Shown here piece after piece: positions 48,142 through 58,204 of a DNA stretch of 64,000 nt. This stretch comes from Pseudoscleropodium purum (lineage: Eukaryota > Streptophyta > Bryopsida > Hypnales > Brachytheciaceae): assembly GCA_963969395.1 (NCBI GenBank), contig OZ017805.1, positions 7,378,001-7,442,000 on the forward strand, written 5' to 3'. Within the stretch, counting starts at the first letter, position 1; each line of letters opens with the position of its first letter. The position numbers were made by a program, and so were the translations under genes. The notes under the pieces are model-generated. The model had not been told where the DNA came from and did no database searches. It was given only the letters and a program-made list of their open reading frames with translations.

Positions 48142-48315
48142 CTGGTTGGTTGTTGCAACTTTTCTGGCTGCTTGCAAAGGTTATTAAGCAGTACCAAGTC
48201 ATGCATGTCTCTCAACTACTCATACAAATTCAATAGGAATTGAACTCGGACCACCTGAATGAGATAAACCCCTTACAACCAATTGTAGAGCTCATGACTT
48301 GGTATTCAATATGGC
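48142..48315 (-). mobile_element. Probable tRNA-derived SINE-like unit, copy 2
   Basis: On the minus strand, GAGCTCTACAATTGGTTGTA resembles a polymerase III A box and CCGAGTTCAATTCC a B box, about 40 bp apart. The unit aligns with the copy at 24840-25005, including the 3' part GCATGACTTGGTACTGCTTAA. No clear poly-A/T tail or TSD was identified. Confidence 0.5.
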
Positions 48316-50513
48316 ATGATCTTATGTATATTAATGGAAACATTGATACTATGAATTCCAATTCATATTGATGAAGGACTTTGTATGTCAGTATATTCTC
48401 ATTTTAATAGAAATTGCACTCAAAAACTAATAATTCTAGTATTTTTCAACCTAAATTTTCTATGAACAATCCATTTGTATTGGTATCAAAATTGACAATT
48501 TTATTTTGGGAGGGTCTAAAACTCCCAAAATTTTGAATATGATGTTTTGTGCAGTTGTAGAACCATGAGATGTTCTACAATTGGATTGGATCTAAGGTCC
48601 ATACGATAAATGCCTCCCATGTTTGTAATTCTACTCTGTAGTCCTCTCGACAACCAAATTTTTGAAGCTCCTCAAATGAAATAATGCTATATTGGCCATT
48701 TATAATCATGAAATAGCCATTCTTAATTTTGTCCCACTTTTTGGGCTCGTTCGGGAACAACTTGTTGTTTATGTCAATGAGTGTCATGCACACTTTCTAC
48801 CTTTGTTTTATATCCACATGTTGGACAAGTTCAATCTTGACATCCTCAACAATGTCCTTCTATAGTGTTTGTATGATGTAGTTTTCATCTGGTTGAGTAC
48901 ATTGTTTAATGTGATCATTGACCATCTCTTTGGGTATAAACATGGAAGTGTTATTTTTTGTGTCCTTTGTCATCTATCTCTCAAAGGGTCATAACAATGT
49001 AATCTTTCTGGTCATCATCAATAAGAGTCACCTTCTCCTTCATGTTCTATAAAAGATAAAGTTATTTTTCCTTTGGAGATAGTACTGGAGGTAAATATAG
49101 TCTTTCCATCTATTCATTCCGAAGCTCCAGGTTGCAATGTGCTCCTTAAATTACCATAGCGTGGGGTAAATATTTGGCATTTCTTTGATAAATGGTGTGT
49201 CGTTGGAGGGATAAATGAATGGCTTCAAATGATGGAGCATAGTGATGTAGTCGTATTTGTCTTCATTTTCTATACTGAATAATTTAAATATAGAAATAAT
49301 AAATATATAATTAGCTAAAGGTATCATGAACTTAACAATAAATAAGGGGGTTTTATGACCTAAAAAATTAACAGTGTTGAAATAAGAGATTATTTTAAAA
49401 GAAACTTTTTTCTAGTATTTGGAGATGAATTTTCAAGGCACATAAAATTTTGTATCATCGAGTCGGTGATCTATTGATTAGTAAAATTGCTTATCTTGGT
49501 CTAAATTGTAAGGGTCTTGTTTATTAACAAAGAGGACAAAGGATGTTATCATTGACACAACAATAAATACTAGAATTGTACTAGAGAAAAATAAAAGCAT
49601 AGAATGTAAAAGTAGATTTTATTTAGGAAAATATGGAAAGTCACCCAAATGTATTGTTTAAGTTTTCATGTATCAAATGTAATATGTTGGTATTGTCAAG
49701 TCAATGATACTTTGTTTTCTAATGTCAATTATTTTTGTTTACTAAAATGACTTTAAATAAATTAATTTAAAACTTGATAAGATTATGCAATTTTTTTAAT
49801 TTATTGTCAATTCGAGGATATTTATTCTTGAATTGACGATACAACTTTCTTGTACGTATTGAATTCAAGTGCATGGTCAATGAGTTGAAATGGACTTTCA
49901 CAATACATTTTCCTAGTAATTGCCTAGTAATTGGCAAGTACTTATCCTCGAGTCGACGATAAAGTGGATGGTTTGCCATATGTCTAAAATCCTAATTTGA
50001 AGTGCAAAATGTTTACCTAGGCTACGACTTCGTACTAAAACCCTAATATTGTTGACGTGAAAAGTTTGTAGCTCCTTCTTGGATGACTATAGAACTTGGA
50101 ATTTAAAAAGATCCAATGTTGAACATCAGGTTAGTGCCAAAACCAATCTCAACTAAACCTTGATTGGACTACACCTTGCGTGACAACAAATTATAATTCA
50201 ATATATAGAAAAACAACATTGTAATAATTTTTCTAAAATCCTAAACTATGCTAAAGTTCAAATTCCAAGTTTTGACATTGCACATTGTACCAAGCAAAGA
50301 GAAACAAAAAGACCTCGAAACGCAAAAATGAAAACAAAAAACTTCCACAAACAACAAGAATTCAACACCTAAAACTTTGCATATGGGCAGATAAAAGCAT
50401 AACTTTTGAAACTAAACCTACTATACTACAAAGTTTGAAAACAAAGCGCATAAGGAATTTCCAATCGGTGAAAAATGAAGTGCATTCTCCAACACAAGGT
50501 TCAAAAACTATAA
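48316..50513. other. AT-rich stretch without a supportable gene
   Basis: A minus-strand run at 48575-48793 has no motif. Around 49800-49970 the phrase TATCCTCGAGTCGACGATAA and diverged variants occur in both orientations. TATAA at 50509-50513 is the left TSD of the next element. Confidence 0.5.
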
Positions 50514-50719
50514 TGTGGGAGCATGGAAACTCAAACCGGATGGAATTAGTCTAAAATAATGTTAGGTAGACTTACAATTTTTTATTTATTTTGGTAACTC
50601 ATCTAGATTTTTGCTACACCAAGACTATGGTAGAAATAGTTAGTTTCTAGATTGCTAGAATCGTTACTAGTGTTATGGAAATAGATTTGATATAGGATCC
50701 GGGAAAGTACCAAATTCCT

Positions 50720-51020
50720 CAGGGTTGACAAGACGGTCGGACGTCCGGACGTGGGCGTTGTGTCCGCAGCGTCCGCCTGTCCCCTCATCCGCCCGTCCGC
50801 CCCGTCCGCCTCGATACCCATCCGCCCCGGTACAGCCGTCCGCCCGGTTACGGCCGTTTGATCGACACGCGGACTGATGTGGTCCGCATGATCTGGGTGT
50901 CCGCCCCGCCCGTCCGCCTTCCGACGGCAGGAGGGACACTACATCCGCTGGCGTCCATGAGGATGGACGTCCGGGTTACGGACGCTATTTTGGGGTGGAC
51001 GTACTGATTTGTCAACCCTG
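50720..51020. mobile_element. GC-rich hAT-type MITE nested in a family-2 LTR unit
   Basis: A 301-bp insertion with perfect 12-bp terminal inverted repeats, CAGGGTTGACAA (50720-50731) and TTGTCAACCCTG (51009-51020). It is flanked by 8-bp repeats AAATTCCT (50712-50719) and GAATTTCT (51021-51028), two mismatches apart. CAGGG ends plus an 8-bp duplication are typical of hAT transposons. The three other family-2 copies that cover this site lack the insert. The interior is strongly GC-rich, built from GTCCGCC/GGACG words, unlike anything around it. ORFs inside it are compositional artefacts. Confidence 0.85.
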
Positions 51021-51291
51021 GAATTTCTAAAACCTATGTTCTAAACTTTTGGTCTGGAAAACTAGGGTATTGTTAGGGGAATGGTCTTCTACTTGTTCTC
51101 CATCGGAAATTGTTGGCCACGCATTGGGTACTTAAACCCATCGTCACTTCTCATTTTCTTCCTTTCTGTTGGTTGAACCTTGTGAATCATATAGCTGAGA
51201 GAAAGAGTGGTGAATTAGCGACCGGGATAGAGAGAGGATGAAAAGGTCGGTGCCAAATGCACCGGATTAGGTTGTTGGCTATCGGTGATTC

Positions 51292-53367
51292 ATGGCAACG
51301 GCTTGCAATCCGATTGTGTGAAAGTCTAGGGTTGTAGTCTAGATAATTTGTCTGGTTATTCCTTCTGATCCAACCCACCGAGTGCAATTAGAAAAAAACC
51401 TCATGTGTATCGAGTATATTGGATTGTTAGATAGGTCATGGAGTATGAAGAACAAGGAGATGATCTAGGAACTCATTTATAAAGTTCCAAACTAGTACGA
51501 GATGACAGTGAGAAGTCGACTTGTAGCTTGGACGGAAGACATCTGGACAGATGTCTATTTGTTTAAAAAAAAAACCAGACTTGGACTAGCCGGAAGAGCA
51601 GATAAATACGTAGCCGGAAAGTTCCAAAGTCAGGCCCACTCAAAGGAGGATTTAGCTATTAGTGACTGCAAAAACGAGAGGCATAGACGGGTATTGGACT
51701 TCCTCATTCCGATCTTGTATTCGAAAAAGCCTACCCAGGTACAATCATGGTCACTAACACCATTTTCGAGGCTTTAGAAGACCGAATTGTCTATCAAGGG
51801 AGAGTGATTTAGGGAGTAGTGGGCAAACTTGTAGATCAGGTGGGCCAAGCAAAACATAGCCCTATCACCCTGTATCGGTTCCACTTCTATCACCACAAAG
51901 AGGTCTTGAGTGCCAAGGAAATGATTTAGTACAACATTGGAGTCGAGATCGTGAAGTACGGCCTGATGGATGAGTTGGAGAAAGAGGAGAAAAAATTTGA
52001 AGAAGAAAGGCAACCAGAAGAAGAAGAAGAAGAAGAAACGATGGACCAAAAACAAAAGAAGTCCACGGATCCAGCAGCACAAGAGAAGACGCCAACACCG
52101 GATAGAGAAGAGTTGATTCTAGATCTGGAACATCCTCAAGATTTGAACTTCTTTGAAGCTCAAATCTAGTGGATGCAGTAGGCCAAACAGATGTTTGGTG
52201 ACTTAGAGGATCACGTGCTCTTTATCGAGGGCGAACTCAAGGTGGAGTCGGACAAGACTTTGGAGGAAATCCGGAAACACCAAAATCTAAAAGAATTTCG
52301 ACAAAAAGAAGAACAAATCTGAAAGTTGGAGGAGGAAAGGGACAGCCTCAAGTTCCAACTAGAGTGGACAAAAGGGGAGCTGAATACAATCAAATGGAAA
52401 GAGACAAAGGTTCTTTGACTCGTCTACAACTTCAAAGAACTTATCATGGTTCCGAAACATACGGTGATCCGAGTTAACTTCTACACCACTTGGTTGGAGA
52501 AGGAAAGGCACATAATTGGATCGAGGATGGTAAAGATCCTGGTCAACTTCAAAGCGTGGATGGGGATTGTTTTGAAGGATATGTGCAAGTTGTTGGAATA
52601 CCTGGATTCGGAACGGGCCATTAACTTAGAAGGATTTCTGGAAGTCCCTAAGAACATATTTCAGAATACTCTGGTTCAATGCTACAGTTGCTCTGCAGTG
52701 AAACGTACTCGATTTACTTTCTAGGGCGAAATCCTGTAGAGCATCATAGCATGTCAGGAAACAAGCATACTAGACTCTGATCCGATAGGCTTCTAGTGGT
52801 CCAATTCAGCCACAATTGGAAGGGCTAAAGTCTATCCTCACTTGAGCAGTAGGATTATCAAGTAGTTAAGTGCGGACTCTAGTAGGACCAACGATACTTG
52901 AGCTGGAGAAAGAGGCAAGTGAGAAGTCTGTTCTAATAGAGCTAGGAATTTTTGTCCCAATTCTTCCACCACTTGGAAAAATCATGGCCAAAAAGTTTAT
53001 AGTACCCAGATTGTCTATTCGCAATAACCTCGACGCACGAATTGGAGCGATGATGAATCTAGCCCGATCTCATCTACAAGATTTCTCACATATGCAGTAG
53101 TCCACACCAAAGTAGGATCATGCTTAGATTTTACTGAGTGAGTTGCCTTAAGCCAAAGATTCGGAGATTAAGGAGATCCAGGAGTCAAAAGAGGAGGTGT
53201 TGACGTCCGGATCTGAGGAAGAAACGGAATCAGAAGACTCACCTCTAGAAGTTCTATGTAAGCCTCAAACTCGATCATCAGCGAAAAATACACTGGTGAA
53301 GGCTTTGGTAAAGACTCTAGGCAGTCAAAGTGGGAGGAGCTCGAAGAAGGCACGGCGGGATAGATAG
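51292..53367 (+). pseudogene. Decayed copy of the LTR-resident gene (family 2, copy at 51-53 kb)
   Basis: Begins MATACNPIV at 51292 and ends near 53367. Blocks shared with the intact protein at 4298-5956 and the other copies: VRSRLVAWTEDIWTDVYLFK, GLAGRADKYVAGKFQS, RHRRVLDFLIPILY, then, after a frameshift, NTIFEAL, HFYHHKEVL, an acidic Glu-rich tract (near 51975-52040), a coiled-coil region (52230-52420) and IGSRMVKILVNF near 52515. Several TAG/TAA stops. It keeps the full domain order of the family (globular, acidic, coiled coil, GSRMV block) and a longer C-terminus. Confidence 0.75.
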
Positions 53368-54484
53368 ATAGTTGGTAGGTAATTGGGTAGAATTTTCATT
53401 TTGGAACGGGATTTCCAAGTGTAGGCTTGGGTTTCGGATTTTTAGAGGTTCCAAAATTGTAGTGACAGTTGGGTCATGAACTTTTTGGATATCCCGGACT
53501 GTTCTCTAGTTGGTTGCCTTGATTTCCGAGTTGCCTTTCTAGCTTTTTAGGCATTGACTTCGGTTTTGGTTTTGGTTTTTAAAGGCGGACAAGTTTGTTA
53601 CCTTCTCATTCTATCCTAGCAATTATTCTATTGTATTTCATTCCCTTCTTTAATTTGAGCCATCTAATGGACACTCTGGCTTCGACTTTGTATCCCGATT
53701 GTTTTAGTTTGTTGCTTAGAGTGTTGAGATGTGAGAAGGACGAGTAAGGAGGAATCCGAATTTTGGATAATTGGATCGGATTGAGGGAGTATTATTGTTA
53801 TGATGTTAGAATCGTGACAAAGGAGTTGTATGTAGTGCCTTTGAACTACTGGAACGGTAATCCGATTTTTAGTAAAGAGTGGTATGAGTGCAGATTCGAA
53901 ATTGGAAACAATTTTGTGCGGAGATTAGCAACTGTCACAAGAAAGTCCCACTCATCGGAAGGTCTACTGACCTTAGAGTCCATCTTATATCTAGAAAGAT
54001 TACCCTTTTATTAACTCCTAATGCTTGAGATCTGTTGTTTTAGTAAGGAGTGAACGAAGCCCTGAGTGACTTGCATTCCGGATCTGCCATCTAGGATGTT
54101 GTGAGGATCCGAATCTTCTTTCCATGCTACAACACCTTGATTACTTGGGTGTTTGTTTGTTTTTGCCTGTGTACTAAGTAGATTAGAGTGGTGAAGTCCC
54201 TACCCCTCGAAAGGTCAATAGCGGACCCTCTGATGGTAAAACAGAAGAATTGAAAACTAGTGTATTGAAAGAGATAACTACAAATCTGGTAAAGCCAGAT
54301 CCGGATAATAGTTGGTTTTAGAAAAAGAGCAGAAGAGAGTAGTTGGAAGAAGAGGAAAAAATGATCAACCTAATACTGAAGTTTGGGAGAAAGTCTAGAA
54401 TTCTCTGGAACGATAATCCGTGTCATTTTACCATACTTTCGTATTTAAAGATACTTATGCTTAGATTACGCATACAACATATAA

Positions 54485-56189
54485 TACAAAAGAAAACAAC
54501 TTAGTAGTAACTGAGAGGAAGTGGATTGCAAAACCATGAACACTACATGACTATCGGTGCTCCCTCCTTCAAATCGTAGCACACGAAATGCTTGCGCGCG
54601 AAAGTTGTTGGCATCGATAAGCTCAAATGCCAATTGAAGGTAAAGCTCAGTAATAGAAGCTCAAAAACCGAAATTTGGCAAAGAAAAATTGAAGCTCATA
54701 AAGCCATTGTATGCAAATGGTAAGGTAAGATTTGGATAAGTTCAAATACAATGGCAGCTCATGCAAGAGCCAGAATGCTACCTCTGTGGCGATTGGCAAT
54801 TGTGGTTGCTGAGCCTTACAACTTGCCTAAAACCCTCAGGACCCTCAAAACCCTTAGGACCTTCAATAAAAATGACAAAAAGATGGGAAGCGCAGCTTAT
54901 AATTGAAATATGTAGCCGACTAGCTGTAAGAAACATATCACAATAGAATTGAAAGGAACTTCTTTTTTGGATAGCTTTAGAGTGACAAGTTTTCTCATGA
55001 CAAAGAAGAGAAGCTCGGAGAAGAAAGAGTGTAGGTCTAGAGATGGAGAACTCTCATGACAGAATGCCTACAATGCTGCCTAAAGCTCATCAATGCACAT
55101 AGGCGCCACGTAAACTATGCACTCACCACACTCATTACACTCACAATCGATCTTCACCGTAGTCACTAACCTCACCACACACGAAAGCAGAAAAAACAAA
55201 ACAAAATAAAGAGATGTTGTACGTGGGAAGAAGGCACGAGGATGCCGAGCGTACAACTGTAGAGATGGAACATTGTGTGCAAAGAAGGGAGAAGACCTCT
55301 CAATCCTATACTTAGCCACCATTTCAAATACAAGCCTAAGGTTTAGTACCATAACTAACCTATGGTAATAATTGTTTTATGAGGTAGAGGCTACCAAACT
55401 GGAGGCTCAATAACCCTCACCTACACTCGATAACTCCCACCACATAGAACAATTATTGTTTATAAAGAAGACACTATATTTTTTGCCACAGGAAAAAGTT
55501 GCGAAAAAAGCATGTACAAATTTAATGAAACAAATCATTTACTTTTAGGGCACTACAACTGGACTGAAGTTCACCATGAATTCTTAGAATAGCAGTTTAG
55601 GAATAGAGCTTGAATTATCTTACAAAACTCACCTATTACAAACCTAAAGTATTTCAATTAATTATTCATATATTTAGTGGATATTATTAAAACTAAGGAT
55701 TAATGGTCTAGACTTTAAACCTTTACAATTGTACATTTTAAATGCCTATTCATTCTCACTTAAAAGACATTTAAGTATCATTGAATCATTGATGGTGATT
55801 ACTTAAGACAACGTATGTAACATAGGTGACCATACATTTTTTCAAGTAATAATTATAGTCCTACATGAACATGGAGTACACCATCATTAACTTGGAAGGC
55901 CATTCTATTAAGAGAGTATGGTCCACAAAAGTATGAAAGTGAATGATCATTCACAGACTTCTTTTAGTATTGGAATTTTATTCAAAGAGCATATTTTTAT
56001 TATATCATCAATGAATACACATCTTCAAATTTTGTAAGGTAAATGTCATGAATAAAGTTAATCCTTAATTACATTTAATTACTCACAAAAATTATAGTCA
56101 TTCACAATATAACTCAAAAATTCCAACTTCAACCTTTTTTTGGGACCACTTTTGATCACAAATTCCATGACTTTTCATTTGAACAAAAA
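54485..56189. other. No supportable gene
   Basis: Moderately AT-rich. Short ORFs (54761-54946; 55080-55352 on the minus strand) lack motifs. A 15-bp inverted repeat (ATAATTGTTTTATG and CATAGAACAATTAT) brackets about 100 bp near 55365-55480. Confidence 0.5.
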
Positions 56190-56420
56190 AAAAGTACAGG
56201 GCTCAATATTATTCCATTTTTTTTCATTTTTGTTTGGGGTGCTCTAAATTTGTTCCACTTGTACATGTTTTCTTTATTTATTTTTCAAAAATTTCCAAGC
56301 CTTTTGGGCTCCAATATTTTCAAAGTCCAATATATGACTTCTAAAGGTAGAAGTTGTTGTGTGTACTACCAAAACGCATGTACAAGTAGTAATTTCCAAA
56401 GTAATGTAATTTGTATAAGA
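56190..56420. repeat. Single dispersed copy of the 175-bp satellite family
   Basis: Contains CCTTTTGGGCTCCAATATTTTC, ATATGACTTCTAAAGGTAGAAGTTGTTGTG and CATTTTTTTTCATTTTT in the same order as array 1. The phrase order and spacing match one unit. Confidence 0.6.
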
Positions 56421-56772
56421 ATGATTCTTTAAAAATAAAGAATTTTTAATATTTAATCGTTAAATTCAAAATCACTCTTGTGAAAATTAAGTTCTTGCAC
56501 ATTTCCTAACAAACCATTACTATTAGATTCTTCATGTACAGAACTATTAAGAAACAATCATTAAATTTTATTTTAATTTCTCAAACACTAAGGACCGCTT
56601 CACATATGGGCCAAAGGTTAAGAGTCCGTCGGCCTCCACCAATCACATTTCAAAAAATCCCAACTTTATCCTCTCGATCCTTCATAGAAGGCAGCACAAT
56701 CTAAAAGTCCATCGCCCTCTAAATTGTTTACATGACAACCCAGCTTCTATGTGGTGATAGCCTTGCGACGGG

Positions 56773-56827
56773 CTCTCGACTAGAGTTTGGATTGCCACTT
56801 TTTGGCGACCTAAACTCTAGTCAAGAG
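56773..56827. repeat. Strong 25-bp hairpin
   Basis: The left arm (56773-56797), containing GACTAGAGTTT, pairs with the right arm (56803-56827), containing AAACTCTAGTC, with few mismatches and a 5-base loop. A possible foldback remnant: AGTCCGTCGGCC-like text lies about 140 bp upstream and GAGTCC directly after the right arm. Confidence 0.7.
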
Positions 56828-57074
56828 TCCATCAAATTTTTAAAAAGAAATCTTAGATATTGGATTAGAAAGATTGTTTTTCCCAAGGCAAAAAAGAGAA
56901 CGTGTCTTCTTCTTCCTCTCTCTCTTCCGTGTGTCTTGGTAGGAGTCTGTTTTTCTATAGTTCTTTGTTGTGTATTGTCTATCAAATTTTTTTGCAAATA
57001 GAGAAGATGGACTACTTTTTTGAAAACCCTTTTTTTTTTGTAGCCAAACTCCTTTTATAGGGTCAAAATTTTTT

Positions 57075-57398
57075 TTGACTCCAAGTTCTTATGGAGCATT
57101 TCAACTTTTTTTAGCTCAAATTGGAGAAAAAAGTATAGAAGAGAATCAAGAGACAATTGTGGTAAGAGTAGAAGAAAAGGTTGTTGAAGAAGCAAATTGT
57201 AAGATTGTAGGGTCTTCTAAGAAGAGAACTCTTCCTACACAAAAGGTTACTTCGAAGAAAAAAATAGCTTCCATAAAGAAGGCAACAATGAAAATTGAAG
57301 GACAAGCCGAAGGAGAAGAAGCAAATCAAATGTGGGAGGACTTGGAGGTGCTTCAATTGATTGCATTGAAGGAAGAGATGGAGCTTGAATTTGTTTGA
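57075..57398 (+). CDS. Small charged ORF, possibly an exon, function unknown
   Basis: A 107-codon open frame with non-random composition: a Glu/Val-rich start, a Lys-rich middle (SKKRTLPTQKVTSKKK) and a C-terminal MWEDLEVLQLIALKEEMELE, which faintly recalls the first helix of a trihelix/Myb-like domain. No intact domain. It could be the N-terminal exon of a transposon protein. The overlapping antisense ORF is judged a shadow. Confidence 0.3.
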   Translation: MTPSSYGAFQLFLAQIGEKSIEENQETIVVRVEEKVVEEANCKIVGSSKKRTLPTQKVTSKKKIASIKKATMKIEGQAEGEEANQMWEDLEVLQLIALKEEMELEFV

Positions 57399-58166
57399 AA
57401 CGGCAAAATACATGGTATGTCTAAATTTTCTACCCAAATTTACAATTTCTTGCAAAAGGTTGAGGATTGGGGATTAGGGCCCTTATTGGGACCTAAAGGC
57501 CTTTACCTTTGCAGCTACATGCTTGTGCCTAGCTATCGAGGATGCTAGTATATGAGCTTGTGAACGTGAGCCTCTGAGCTTGTGAGTGTGTAAACCTGTG
57601 AGCCTCCATTTTTTTCAATTTAAGGGTTGTAATTCTATTAGAGACCTATGACCATGGAATTAGATGTAAAGATCTATAGTTTGAATGAACAACAAATGCA
57701 TATGCTGATATGCAATTTTGTATCTAAAAATTGAAAAAATAGATTCTCAAAAATTGAGATATAATTATAATAGATAGTATTTGTAAGCAAATATACGATA
57801 TTAAGTGTAGTGATTTAGGATGTCTCACTATGAAACACGTAAATAAAAAATTGCAATACATCATAATACCATCATAGGGATGACATTTATAAAGTCTAAA
57901 ATAGAAGGAGCATCAAAAGTGGGCAATAGAGGTTGAATATAAATTTGATAATAAGAAAAGTTGTAAACATTACAACTTTATAAATAGTAAATCATAAATA
58001 ATGCTTTTGAATGATTAAGTAATAAATATAGTCTTGATCACAAACCTTCATATAAATTTAAAGGATGAAAGTGGTCCACCTATTTTATTTTATTTTTAAT
58101 AATTTGGCTTTAAAATGTAGTAGCAAATTAAAATACAAAGTTTTGAATTTATAACTAAAGTTGGCG

Positions 58167-58201
58167 AAAAACAAAAACAAAAACAAAAACAAAAACAAAA
58201 A
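58167..58201. repeat. (AAAAAC)n microsatellite
   Basis: About six uninterrupted copies of a six-base unit. Confidence 0.9.
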
Positions 58202-58204
58202 TTA

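Larger units (their letters stand above)
50514..54479 (+). mobile_element. Family-2 LTR-like unit, full length, perfect TSD
   Basis: A unit of 3966 bp (3665 bp without the nested MITE), from TGTGGGAGC at 50514 to CATACAACA at 54479. It is flanked by TATAA on both sides (50509-50513 and 54480-54484), a perfect 5-bp TSD, and has TG...CA ends. The contents in order are leader, nested hAT-type MITE (50720-51020), decayed ORF (51292-53367), and a 3' region carrying the CCCTCTGATGGTAAAACAG segment seen in all family members, including family-1 unit A near 6760. No second LTR or internal retroelement genes adjoin it. Confidence 0.85.

Noticed and set aside
49767..49979. 70-codon antisense ORF
   Set aside because: It spans the diverged TCGAGTCGACGATA repeats and shows no protein-like motif.
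50603..50939. Overlapping Gly/Arg/Ala-rich ORFs
   Set aside because: They fall across the GC-rich MITE; composition alone explains them.
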